A DNA stretch of 8,235 nt, taken from positions 1 through 8,235 of the forward strand of contig CADBTM010000183.1 in NCBI GenBank assembly GCA_902797555.1. The letters run 5' to 3'. The stretch comes from Oscillospiraceae bacterium (GTDB lineage: Bacteria > Bacillota > Clostridia > Oscillospirales > Butyricicoccaceae). The position numbers were made by a program, and so were the translations under genes. The notes beneath the pieces are model-generated. The model saw only the letters and a list, made by a program, of their open reading frames with translations. It was not told where the DNA came from and ran no database searches. Of this stretch, positions 1 through 7,124 are shown piece after piece. Numbering within the stretch: position 1 is the stretch's first letter; each line of letters starts with the position of its first letter.

Positions 1-558
1 ACGCAGCGGGACGATCTGGAAAAGTCCAAGGAGGAGCTGCTCAAGATCATCGGCGACCTGACCCGCAGCATGCGGGATATCTTCGGCGAACAGTTCCGAG
101 CCATCAACGACAGCTTCCGCACCACCTTTACCGAGATCTTCGGCGGCGGCAGCGCCTTTCTCAAGCTGGAGGACGAGAGCGATATCCTCAATTGCGGCAT
201 CGAGATCAAGGTGGAGCTCCCCGGAAAGTCCATGCGGGCGATCTCTCTGCTGTCGGGCGGGGAAAAGGCCTTTGTGGCCATCGCCCTCTATTTCGCCATC
301 ATCAAGGTGCGTCCCACCCCCTTCTGCGTGCTGGACGAGATCGACGCCGCGCTGGATGACGTCAACGTGAACCGCTATGCCGCCTATATGCGCGGGCTGT
401 GCGACAAGACCCAGTTCATCATCATCACGCACCGCCGGGGCAGCATGGAGGGCTCGGATATCCTCTATGGCGTCACCATGCAGGAGCAGGGCGTGACCAA
501 GCTGCTGGCGCTCAACATCAACGAGGTGGAGGAACACATTCAGGAAAAGCTCCGCTGA
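1..558 (+). CDS. smc: Chromosome segregation protein Smc, C-terminal part (5' end outside window)
   Basis: This is the C-terminal head half of the bacterial Smc ATPase, which together with ScpA/ScpB organises and compacts the chromosome. The frame is open from base 1 and gives 185 residues before TGA. The first ~25 residues are charged and helical, as expected for the end of the returning coiled-coil arm. The ABC signature LSGGEKA lies at fragment residues 84-90. The Walker B/D-loop stretch FCVLDEIDAALDD is at 108-120, with catalytic Glu at 113. The switch histidine in IITH is at 144, followed by the SMC-typical LYGVTMQEQGV. All ATPase elements expected in this half are intact and the end position matches the family. 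An ATG at 70 is internal, not a start. ftsY follows after 21 bases, the usual smc-ftsY pairing of Firmicutes. Family identity is very secure. Confidence 0.96.
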   Translation, partial: TQRDDLEKSKEELLKIIGDLTRSMRDIFGEQFRAINDSFRTTFTEIFGGGSAFLKLEDESDILNCGIEIKVELPGKSMRAISLLSGGEKAFVAIALYFAIIKVRPTPFCVLDEIDAALDDVNVNRYAAYMRGLCDKTQFIIITHRRGSMEGSDILYGVTMQEQGVTKLLALNINEVEEHIQEKLR

Positions 559-579
559 GCTAGGATACAGGAGGAGAAC

Positions 580-1512
580 ATGTCATTTTTTGAAAAAATC
601 AAGGCCGGTCTGCAAAAAACAAAGCAGAGCACCGGCGAGGCGTTCAACGCAGTTTTTGCCGCCTTCCGCGAGGTGGACGAGGATCTTTTGAGCGAGCTGG
701 AGGACGCCCTCATTCTGGCCGATATCGGCGCCTACACCGCGTCCGAGGCCATCGACGAGCTGCGCAAGCAGTCCAAGCGGAAAAACCTGCAGACCAAGGA
801 AGCGGTCATCGACTGCCTTGCCCATATCCTTGCGGATAAAATGGCGCCCAACGAAGGGCTCAAGCTGGAGACCAAGCCTTCGGTGATCCTGGTGGTGGGC
901 GTCAACGGTGTGGGCAAAACCACCTCCATCGGCAAGCTGGGCGCAAAGCTGACCGCCGAGGGCAAAAAGGTGCTCTTTGCCGCGGGAGATACCTTCCGCG
1001 CCGCCGCCGCAGACCAGCTTTCCATCTGGGCAAAGCGCGCCGGCGCCGACATCGTCCGCCACACCGAGGGCGCCGATCCCAGCGCCGTCATCTTTGACGC
1101 CCTGACCGCCGCAAAGGCCAGAGGGGTGGACGTGGTGATCTGCGACACGGCGGGACGACTCCACAACAAGGAAAACCTGATGAAGGAGCTGGAAAAGATG
1201 AACCGGGTGATCGGGCGCGAGCTGCCCGACGCCAGCGTGGAGACCCTTCTGGTGCTCGACGCCACCACCGGCCAGAACGCCATCAGTCAGGCCGAGGGCT
1301 TCAACAGCGTCACCAAGCTCACCGGTCTCATCATTACAAAACTGGACGGCACCGCCAAGGGCGGAATCGCCATCCACGTCAGCTCGTCCATGGCCGTTCC
1401 CGTCAAGTTTATCGGCGTGGGCGAAAAGGTGGACGATCTGCTGGACTTTGACGCATACGAGTTTACCAAGGCATTTTTTGACGACAACGACGGGGAAAGT
1501 GAGGAGGGCTGA
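580..1512 (+). CDS. ftsY: Signal recognition particle receptor FtsY
   Basis: FtsY is the membrane-associated SRP receptor GTPase. It docks Ffh-ribosome complexes at the translocon for co-translational membrane protein insertion. The 310-residue product has a short N-terminal amphipathic region (FFEKIKAGLQKT), a four-helix N domain to about residue 90, and an NG GTPase domain. Visible motifs are the P-loop GVNGVGKT (107-114), DTFRAAAADQL (137-147), DTAGR (189-193), DATTGQNA (227-234), TKLDGTAKGG (253-262) and FIGVGEKVDDLLDF (277-290). It lacks the long acidic A domain of E. coli FtsY, as is normal for Firmicutes. The start is supported by AGGAGG about 5 bases upstream of the ATG. The C-terminal tail is acidic (DDNDGESEEG). 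rph begins two bases after the stop, so the two are probably co-transcribed and translationally coupled. Confidence 0.97.
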   Translation: MSFFEKIKAGLQKTKQSTGEAFNAVFAAFREVDEDLLSELEDALILADIGAYTASEAIDELRKQSKRKNLQTKEAVIDCLAHILADKMAPNEGLKLETKPSVILVVGVNGVGKTTSIGKLGAKLTAEGKKVLFAAGDTFRAAAADQLSIWAKRAGADIVRHTEGADPSAVIFDALTAAKARGVDVVICDTAGRLHNKENLMKELEKMNRVIGRELPDASVETLLVLDATTGQNAISQAEGFNSVTKLTGLIITKLDGTAKGGIAIHVSSSMAVPVKFIGVGEKVDDLLDFDAYEFTKAFFDDNDGESEEG

Positions 1513-1514
1513 TT

Positions 1515-2243
1515 ATGGTGCGACATGACGGAAGAACCTTTGACCAGATCCGTCCCGTGACCATCGAGACCGATTATATCAAATATCCCGAGGGCAGCGT
1601 GCTCATCACCTGCGGCAACACCAAGGTGATCTGCAACGCCACCGTGGAGGAGGGTGTGCCCGCCTTTATGAAGGGGCAGGGGAGAGGCTGGGTGACGGCG
1701 GAATACAGCATGCTTCCCCGCGCTACCCAGACCCGCTCGCCCCGGGACATCAGCAAGCTCAAGCTCAACGGACGCTCCGCCGAGATCCAGAGGCTCATCG
1801 GGCGCGCGCTGCGCTCGGTCACCGATCTGAACGGCCTGGGCGAGCGGACGGTGACCATCGACTGCGACGTGATCCAGGCCGACGGCGGCACCCGCTGCGC
1901 TTCCATCACCGGCGCCTTCTGCGCGCTGGTGCTGGCGCTGGACAAGCTGAAGCAGGCAGGTCTGTTCGCTTCTCTGCCGCTTTACAGCTATGTGGCGGCG
2001 GTGAGCGTAGGCATCGTGGACGACACTCCGGTGTGCGATCTGGACTATGTGGAGGACAGCGGCGGACAGGTGGATTTCAATTTCATCATGGACGACGAGG
2101 GCAATATCATCGAGCTGCAGGGCACCGGCGAGGAGCGTCCCTTCAGCAAGCGGGAGCTGGACGATATGTATCTTCTGGCGGAAAAAGGCATCCGCCAGCT
2201 CAACGCGGCGCAAAAGGCGGCCGTGGGGCATTTGTTTCGATAA
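1515..2243 (+). CDS. rph: Ribonuclease PH
   Basis: RNase PH is a phosphorolytic 3'-5' exoribonuclease. It trims the 3' ends of tRNA precursors and other structured RNAs, releasing nucleoside diphosphates, and works as a ring-shaped hexamer. The 242-residue length is typical. Visible family blocks are HDGRTFDQIRPV (4-15), GNTKVICNATVEEGVPAF (34-51), GWVTAEYSMLPRATQTR (58-74), NGRSAEIQRLIGRALR (85-100, with the phosphate-binding Arg at 87), LGERTVTIDCDVIQADGG (108-125) and ELQGTGEERPFS (200-211). The conserved acidic pair expected to hold the metal is D181/D187, an assignment by analogy. The start ATG has GAGGAGG seven bases upstream, inside the end of ftsY. rdgB follows at once, its ribosome binding site sharing bases with the rph stop. 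The protein appears complete, unlike the frameshifted rph of some E. coli K-12 strains. Confidence 0.96.
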   Translation: MVRHDGRTFDQIRPVTIETDYIKYPEGSVLITCGNTKVICNATVEEGVPAFMKGQGRGWVTAEYSMLPRATQTRSPRDISKLKLNGRSAEIQRLIGRALRSVTDLNGLGERTVTIDCDVIQADGGTRCASITGAFCALVLALDKLKQAGLFASLPLYSYVAAVSVGIVDDTPVCDLDYVEDSGGQVDFNFIMDDEGNIIELQGTGEERPFSKRELDDMYLLAEKGIRQLNAAQKAAVGHLFR

Positions 2244-2253
2244 GGAGCACAGT

Positions 2254-2844
2254 ATGCAGACCTATGTGATCGCAACCAACAACATGCACAAGCTCAAGGA
2301 GATCCGCGCCATTCTGGAGACAGACAAGCGGCGCTTTATCTCCATGGAGGAGGCGCACATCCACACCGACCCGGAGGAGACCGGCACCACCTTTGAGGAA
2401 AACGCGCTCATCAAGGCGCGGGCGGCCTGCCTTGCCTCCGGTCTGCCCGCCATGGCCGACGACAGCGGCATCGCCGTGGACGCGTTGAACGGCGAGCCGG
2501 GCATCCGCTCCGCCCGCTATTGCGAGGGAAGCGACGAGGATCGGGTGTACTTTTTGCTGAAGAATATGGAAAACGTCCCCGACGGACAGCGGGGCGGACG
2601 GTTTGTTTCGTCCATCGCCTGTGTGTTTCCCGACGGGACGGAGTTTACCGTCCGGGGCGAATGCTTCGGCGAGATCCTGCGGGAGATGCGGGGACAGGGC
2701 GGCTTTGGCTATGATCCCGTCTTTTACGATCCCAACGAGGGCGCGACCTTTGCCCAGATTCCCCAAGAGCGGAAGAACGCCATCTCCCACCGCTATCGCG
2801 CCCTGATGAAAATGAAGGCCGAGCTGGAAGCTCGCGGACTATAA
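2254..2844 (+). CDS. rdgB: Non-canonical purine NTP pyrophosphatase (RdgB/HAM1 family)
   Basis: This house-cleaning enzyme hydrolyses ITP, dITP and XTP to monophosphates plus pyrophosphate, keeping deaminated purines out of DNA and RNA. The 196-residue protein carries the HAM1/Maf-like fold signatures: the N-terminal strand and phosphate loop IATNNMHKLKEI (6-17), the TFEENALIKARAA segment (46-58), the catalytic ADDSGIAVDALNGEPGIRSARY block (68-89, with D69 matching the catalytic Asp of E. coli RdgB), RGQGGFGYDPVF (146-157) and NAISHRYRAL (175-184). The start is chosen because AAGGAG lies six bases before the ATG, overlapping the rph stop codon. The frame stays open upstream into rph, but that part has no family similarity. 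rph-rdgB adjacency is common in Firmicutes and probably reflects one transcript. Confidence 0.96.
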   Translation: MQTYVIATNNMHKLKEIRAILETDKRRFISMEEAHIHTDPEETGTTFEENALIKARAACLASGLPAMADDSGIAVDALNGEPGIRSARYCEGSDEDRVYFLLKNMENVPDGQRGGRFVSSIACVFPDGTEFTVRGECFGEILREMRGQGGFGYDPVFYDPNEGATFAQIPQERKNAISHRYRALMKMKAELEARGL

Positions 2845-2860
2845 ATACAAGGAGAATACT

Positions 2861-3169
2861 ATGCTGACAAGTAAGGACAGAGCCTATCTGCGGGGCATCG
2901 CCAACACCCTTCCCACCACCCAGCAGATCGGCAAGGACGGCGTCACCGACGCGGTGTGCCGTCAGGCGGACGAGGCGCTTCGCGCCAACGAGCTCATCAA
3001 GCTCCGGGTGTTGGAGAGCGCGCTGCTCACCGCCCGCGAGGCCAGCGAGCAGCTTTGCGCCGCCATTCATGCCGAGCCGGTGCAGTGCATCGGCAGCAAG
3101 CTGGTGCTCTATCGGGAATCCCCCGATGCGCCCCAGTATGCGCTGCCCAGCATGAAAAAGAAAAAATGA
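2861..3169 (+). CDS. yhbY: YhbY family CRM-domain RNA-binding protein
   Basis: The product is a 102-residue single-domain protein of the CRS1/YhbY (CRM) family. These proteins bind rRNA and associate with pre-50S particles, so a role in ribosome assembly is likely, though the precise task is not settled. Visible features are the start block MLTSKDRAYLRGIAN, the exposed GxxG loop as GKDG (24-27), the helix with ANELIKLRVLE (42-52) and the closing strand with IGSKLVLYRES (76-86). A lysine-rich tail (MKKKK) ends the protein. AAGGAG sits six bases upstream of the ATG. The stop overlaps the next gene's start as ATGA, giving translational coupling to nadD. In Bacillus subtilis the homologue (yqeI) also sits just before nadD, supporting the call. 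Confidence 0.93.
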   Translation: MLTSKDRAYLRGIANTLPTTQQIGKDGVTDAVCRQADEALRANELIKLRVLESALLTAREASEQLCAAIHAEPVQCIGSKLVLYRESPDAPQYALPSMKKKK

Positions 3170-4692
3170 GGATCGCCATGTTCGGCGGGACCTTCAACCC
3201 GCCCCATCTGGGTCATATGGCAGCGGCGCGCGCCTGCGTGGAGCAGCTCTCGCTGGATCGACTGCTGCTTATGCCGGCGGCCATCCCGCCCCACAAGGTG
3301 CTGCCCGAGGGCTCGGCTACGGCGTCCCAGCGGCTGGAGATGTGCCGCATCGCCGCCAGGTATATTCCCCACTGTCAGGCCTCCGGTCTCGAGCTGGAGC
3401 GGGAAGGCCCCAGCTATACCTGTGAAACGGTGGAGCTTTTGGCAGAGCAATATCCTGGGGACGAGCTGTGGCTGGTGATCGGCACCGATATGGTGCTCAG
3501 CTTTGCCCACTGGCGTGAGCCGGAAAAGATCCTTTCCCACTGCTCCCTTGCCGTGGTGGCACGGGACGAGGGCGATCGGGAGCGCATCGCGCAGACAGCG
3601 CAGACCCTGCGGGACACGCTGGGCGCGCAGGTGGACATCATCCGTGCGCCCGCCTTGCCCGCCAGCTCCACCCAGGTGCGTGGCGGGGAAAAGGGGGAGC
3701 TGCTCCATCCCGCCGTGGCCGAATATGTGCGGCAAAACAGGCTGTATCTGCCCACGCTGGACGCTCTGCGGGAGGCAGTGCGCCTCCGCATGAAGGAAAA
3801 GCGTTATCTTCACACGCTGGGTTGTGAAAAGCTGGCGGCCGAGATGGCGCGCAAATACGGCGCCGACGAATACACCGTCCGGGCGGCGGCCATCCTCCAC
3901 GACTGCACCAAGGCGCTCTCTCCAAAAGAACAGTTGACCTTGGCGGAAAAGTGGAATATAATCTTTGACTATACAGAGGAGGATTTCGTCCAGCTCATCC
4001 ACGCCGACACCGGCGCAGAGACGGCAAAACGGATCTTTCTCATGCCAGATGACGTGTGCGACGCCATCCGCACCCACACCGTGGGCGGCCCCGGCCCCAT
4101 GACAACGGCGCAAAAGATCCTCTATGTGGCCGACCTGTGCGAGGAGACACGCAGCTATCCCGGCGTGGAGGACATGCGCGCGCTGGCGCTCACCGACCTG
4201 GAGGAGGCCTTTACCGCGGGGCTGAAGCGCACGGCAGATTTTGTAACACAGCAGGGGAAGACCCCTTACCATGTAACGACAGATATGTTGAAGGAACGAA
4301 TTTCCGAAAAGGAGGAAAACACTATGGCGGAACTCACCCCGAAAGAGCTGATGGAAGAGATCGTCCGCATCGCCGACAGCAAAAAGGCGAAGGACATCGT
4401 CGTGATGAAGGTTGACGACAAAACCACTCTGACCGATTATTTTGTGATTATGACCGGTACGTCCAGCACCCATATCCGCGCTCTGGGCGACGAGATCGAA
4501 GAGCAGCTGAAAAAGCGTCTGGACATCCTGCCCCATCATCGGGAGGGCGTCACCTCCAGCTGGGTTCTGGTGGACTATACCAGCGTGGTGGTCAACATCT
4601 TCCAGCAGGAAGCGCGGGAGATGTACGCGCTGGAGCGCCTGTGGGGCGACGGCACCAAGATCGATATCACCAATTTGATGAAAGAAGAATAA
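3166..4692 (+). CDS. nadD: Fused NadD - YqeK - RsfS open frame: nicotinate-nucleotide adenylyltransferase, HD-domain Ap4A hydrolase and ribosome silencing factor
   Basis: One uninterrupted 508-codon frame holds three normally separate proteins. Residues 1-195 are NadD, which adenylylates nicotinate mononucleotide in NAD synthesis: GGTFNPPHLGH (7-17), PPHK (41-44), EREGPSYTCETV (78-89), LVIGTDM (103-109), SSTQVR (167-172) and EYVRQNRLYL (186-195). Residues 197-375 are YqeK, an HD-fold hydrolase family shown to split Ap4A symmetrically; the expected metal ligands H216, H245-D246, H279, H304 and D323 are all present. Residues 387-508 are RsfS. I see no stop, and no well-placed ribosome site, at the NadD/YqeK join. 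The start at 3166 has no Shine-Dalgarno but overlaps the yhbY stop (ATGA). The later ATG at 3178 would remove the first Rossmann strand. NadD-YqeK fusion is therefore well supported as a protein; whether RsfS is made fused, free, or both cannot be told from sequence. Confidence 0.88.
   Translation: MRIAMFGGTFNPPHLGHMAAARACVEQLSLDRLLLMPAAIPPHKVLPEGSATASQRLEMCRIAARYIPHCQASGLELEREGPSYTCETVELLAEQYPGDELWLVIGTDMVLSFAHWREPEKILSHCSLAVVARDEGDRERIAQTAQTLRDTLGAQVDIIRAPALPASSTQVRGGEKGELLHPAVAEYVRQNRLYLPTLDALREAVRLRMKEKRYLHTLGCEKLAAEMARKYGADEYTVRAAAILHDCTKALSPKEQLTLAEKWNIIFDYTEEDFVQLIHADTGAETAKRIFLMPDDVCDAIRTHTVGGPGPMTTAQKILYVADLCEETRSYPGVEDMRALALTDLEEAFTAGLKRTADFVTQQGKTPYHVTTDMLKERISEKEENTMAELTPKELMEEIVRIADSKKAKDIVVMKVDDKTTLTDYFVIMTGTSSTHIRALGDEIEEQLKKRLDILPHHREGVTSSWVLVDYTSVVVNIFQQEAREMYALERLWGDGTKIDITNLMKEE
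4309..4315 (+). promoter_or_regulatory. Internal ribosome binding site for rsfS inside the fused frame
   Basis: AAGGAGG lies eight bases upstream of the ATG at 4324, the best-placed Shine-Dalgarno in this part of the operon. It sits inside the open frame, where it encodes part of the linker residues EKEEN (381-385 of the fused protein). This argues for independent initiation of RsfS even though no stop codon precedes it. Confidence 0.8.
4324..4692 (+). CDS. rsfS: Ribosome silencing factor RsfS (internal start of the fused frame)
   Basis: RsfS (RsfA, YqeL, YbeB; DUF143) binds uL14 on the large ribosomal subunit. It blocks joining with the small subunit, lowering translation when nutrients are short. 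The 122-residue product from this start has the normal family length. Visible conserved blocks are LTDYFVIMTGTSSTHIRALGD (36-56 of RsfS), the HHREG turn (71-75), SSWVLVDYTSVVVNIF (78-93) and REMYALERLWGDG (98-110). The start is supported by AAGGAGG eight bases upstream and by exact agreement with family N-termini. The same reading frame continues unbroken upstream into YqeK, so this entry is a second possible product of the 3166-4692 frame. leuS starts four bases after its stop. In Bacillus subtilis the same order nadD-yqeK-rsfS is found as separate genes. Confidence 0.88.
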   Translation: MAELTPKELMEEIVRIADSKKAKDIVVMKVDDKTTLTDYFVIMTGTSSTHIRALGDEIEEQLKKRLDILPHHREGVTSSWVLVDYTSVVVNIFQQEAREMYALERLWGDGTKIDITNLMKEE

Positions 4693-4696
4693 AGTT

Positions 4697-7120
4697 ATGA
4701 AGTACGATTTTGACCGGATCGAGAAAAAGTGGCAGCAGTATTGGGAGGAGCATCAGACCTTTTATACCGATGTGTGGGATTTTTCCAAGCCGAAATATTA
4801 TGTGCTGGACATGTTCCCCTATCCCTCCGGCGTCGGCCTGCACGCAGGCCATCCCGAGGGATATACCGCCACCGACATCGTCTCCCGGATGAAGCGGATG
4901 CAGGGCTATAACGTGCTGCATCCCATGGGCTACGATTCCTTCGGTCTGCCCGCCGAGCAGTATGCCGTCAGCACGGGACACCATCCCAACGGCTTTACCC
5001 AAAAGAATATCCAGACCTTTTCCGGTCAGCTGAAGGAGCTGGGCTTTGACTACGATTGGTCCAAGATGATCGCCACCTCCGATCCCTCGTTCTACAAGTG
5101 GACCCAGTGGATCTTCAAAAAGCTCTACGAGGCCGGCTATGCAAAGCGCATCGAAATGCCGGTCAACTGGTGCGAGGCACTGGGCACCGTGCTTTCCAAC
5201 GACGAGGTCATCGACGGCAAATCCGAGCGCGGCGGCTATCCCGTGGAAAAGCGGATGATGATGCAGTGGGTCATCGATCAGCCCGCCTTTGCGGAAAAGC
5301 TGCTGGAAGGTCTCAACGAGATCGACTGGCCGGAATCCACCAAGGAGATCCAGCGCAACTGGATCGGAAAATCCACCGGCGTGGAGGTGGACTTCCAGCT
5401 GGTGGGCGGCGGCAGCTTTTCCATCTATACCACCTGCATCGAGACGATTTACGGCATCACCTTTATGGTGCTGGCGCCCGACGGAAAGATCACCCAGTCC
5501 CTGATGGATCGGGTGGAAAACCGGGACGAGGTGCAGGCATATATCGACGAGACGCTGAAAAAGAGCGACATGGACCGCACCGAGCTCAACAAGACCAAAT
5601 CCGGCTGCCCCCTCAAGGGTGTTTACGCCATCAACCCGGTGAACGGCAAGCAGGTGCCCGTGTTCATCGGCGACTTTGTGCTGGCCAACTACGGCACCGG
5701 CGCGGTGATGGCCGTGCCCAGCCACGACCAGCGCGACTTTGAATATGCCCAGGTGCATCACATCCCCATGGTGCAGGTCATCGAGGGACGGGATGTTTCG
5801 GAATGCGCTTTTGAAAAGCAAGACTATCTGGGCAAGGGCTGCAAGCTTGTCAATTCCGAAGAGTTCACCGGCCTGACGGTGGAGGAGGCCAAGGAGGCCA
5901 TCACCTGCAAGCTGGAAAAGATGGGCGTCGCCCGGAGAAAAGTCAACTATCACTTCCGCGAGTGGATCTTTGCCCGTCAGCGCTATTGGGGCGAGCCTGT
6001 GCCCTGCGTTTACACCGACGACGGCAAGATCTATTTCCTCCCCGACGACGAGCTGCCCCTCATCCTGCCCGAGCTGGAGGATTATAAGGGCAAAAACGGC
6101 AAGGCGCCGCTGGAAAACGCCGTGGAGTGGAAGCAGTATGACAGAAACGGCGTGAAGGGCGTCCGCGAGACCTCCACCATGCCCGGCTCCGCCGGCTCCT
6201 CCTGGTACTATATGCGCTATATCGACCCCAAAAACGACAAGGCGCTGTGCGATCCCGCTCTGCTCAAGCACTGGCTGCCCGTCGACCTCTATGTGGGCGG
6301 CCCCGAGCACGCCGTGGGTCATCTGATGTATGCCCGCATCTGGAACCGCTTCCTCTACGACGAGGGCATTTCCCCCGTCAAGGAGCCCTTCCGCAAGCTG
6401 GTGCATCAGGGCATGATCCTGGGCGAAAACGGCATCAAGATGGGCAAGCGCTATCCCGAGTTTGTGGTCAATCCCAGCGATATCGTCCGGGAATACGGCG
6501 CCGATACCCTGCGCCTGTACGAGATGTTTATGGGACCTCTGGAGGCCTCCAAGCCGTGGAGCGCCGCCGCCGTGGCGGGCGCGAAAAAGTTCATCAACCG
6601 GGTGTGGAACTTCTTTACCGAGCCTGCCAATCTCACCGAAGAAAACGACGGCAAGCTGGACAAGATCTATCACCAGACGGTGAAAAAGATCACCGGCGAC
6701 TTTGAGGCGCTGGGCTTTAACACCGCCATCGCCCAGATGATGACCTTCGTCAACGAGGTCTACAAAAACGGCACCTGCCCCAAGGCCTATGCCGAGGGCT
6801 TCCTCAAGATGATGTCGTGCATCACCCCCCACGTGGGCGAGGAGATCTGGCAGATCTTCGGACATGACAGCACCATCGCCTACGAGCCGTGGCCGACCTA
6901 TGACGAGGACAAGTGTCGGGAGGCCGAGATCAGCATCGCCGTGCAGGTGAACGGCAAGGTGCGCAGCGTCATCACCGTCGCCGCCGACGCCGAGGAAGAG
7001 GATATCCGCCAGGCCGCTCTGGCCGACGGCAAGATCCAGGCCGCGATGCAGGGCATGCAGGTGGTCAAGGCCATCGTCATCAAAAAGAAAATCGTGAATT
7101 TTGTCGTCAAGCCGCAGTAA
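4697..7120 (+). CDS. leuS: Leucyl-tRNA synthetase, with divergent KMSKS and editing-site motifs
   Basis: This class I aminoacyl-tRNA synthetase charges tRNA-Leu. Its 807 residues match the length of bacterial LeuRS. The N-terminal catalytic part has the HIGH-type motif HAGH (49-52) in PYPSGVGLHAGHPEG, then FGLPAEQYAV and the zinc/insert region VNWCEALGTVLSNDEVIDG. The CP1 editing domain follows: the threonine-rich motif reads TTCIET (245-250) instead of TTRPDT, while the HDQRD block with its conserved Asp (D344) is retained. The core returns with FARQRYWGEPVP, TMPGSAGSSWYYMRYIDP and DLYVGGPEHAVGHLMYAR. The KMSKS loop reads KMGKR (581-585), one residue longer before VVNPSDIVREYGADTLRLYEMFMGPLE. 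The anticodon-binding domain and C-terminal domain (ISIAVQVNGKVR) close the protein. The ATG has only a weak purine-rich AAAGAAG upstream, so translation is probably coupled to rsfS, four bases away. Confidence 0.96.
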   Translation: MKYDFDRIEKKWQQYWEEHQTFYTDVWDFSKPKYYVLDMFPYPSGVGLHAGHPEGYTATDIVSRMKRMQGYNVLHPMGYDSFGLPAEQYAVSTGHHPNGFTQKNIQTFSGQLKELGFDYDWSKMIATSDPSFYKWTQWIFKKLYEAGYAKRIEMPVNWCEALGTVLSNDEVIDGKSERGGYPVEKRMMMQWVIDQPAFAEKLLEGLNEIDWPESTKEIQRNWIGKSTGVEVDFQLVGGGSFSIYTTCIETIYGITFMVLAPDGKITQSLMDRVENRDEVQAYIDETLKKSDMDRTELNKTKSGCPLKGVYAINPVNGKQVPVFIGDFVLANYGTGAVMAVPSHDQRDFEYAQVHHIPMVQVIEGRDVSECAFEKQDYLGKGCKLVNSEEFTGLTVEEAKEAITCKLEKMGVARRKVNYHFREWIFARQRYWGEPVPCVYTDDGKIYFLPDDELPLILPELEDYKGKNGKAPLENAVEWKQYDRNGVKGVRETSTMPGSAGSSWYYMRYIDPKNDKALCDPALLKHWLPVDLYVGGPEHAVGHLMYARIWNRFLYDEGISPVKEPFRKLVHQGMILGENGIKMGKRYPEFVVNPSDIVREYGADTLRLYEMFMGPLEASKPWSAAAVAGAKKFINRVWNFFTEPANLTEENDGKLDKIYHQTVKKITGDFEALGFNTAIAQMMTFVNEVYKNGTCPKAYAEGFLKMMSCITPHVGEEIWQIFGHDSTIAYEPWPTYDEDKCREAEISIAVQVNGKVRSVITVAADAEEEDIRQAALADGKIQAAMQGMQVVKAIVIKKKIVNFVVKPQ

Positions 7121-7124
7121 ATGC

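Noticed and set aside
2047..2253. Upstream in-frame extension of rdgB into rph
   Set aside because: The extension has no similarity to the family. The ATG at 2254 has a well-placed AAGGAG and begins exactly at the family N-terminus.
2956..3165. Upstream extension of the nadD frame into yhbY
   Set aside because: It translates to low-complexity, Arg-rich sequence out of frame with the clear yhbY gene. NadD begins properly at 3166 with MRIAMFGGTF.
3178..3180. Alternative nadD start at the ATG four codons downstream, with TGAGGA before it
   Set aside because: It would remove the first beta strand (RIAMF) of the nucleotide-binding fold; the ATGA overlap with yhbY is the more natural coupled start.
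3109..4539. A 476-codon minus-strand open frame opposite nadD-yqeK-rsfS
   Set aside because: Same antisense artefact; no recognisable domain or ribosome binding site, and the plus-strand frame carries all expected motifs.
4667..6865. A 732-codon open frame on the minus strand opposite leuS
   Set aside because: It is a shadow of the GC-rich, codon-biased leuS frame. It has no family motifs and is rich in His/Leu/Gly/Val as typical of antisense frames, while leuS is unmistakable.
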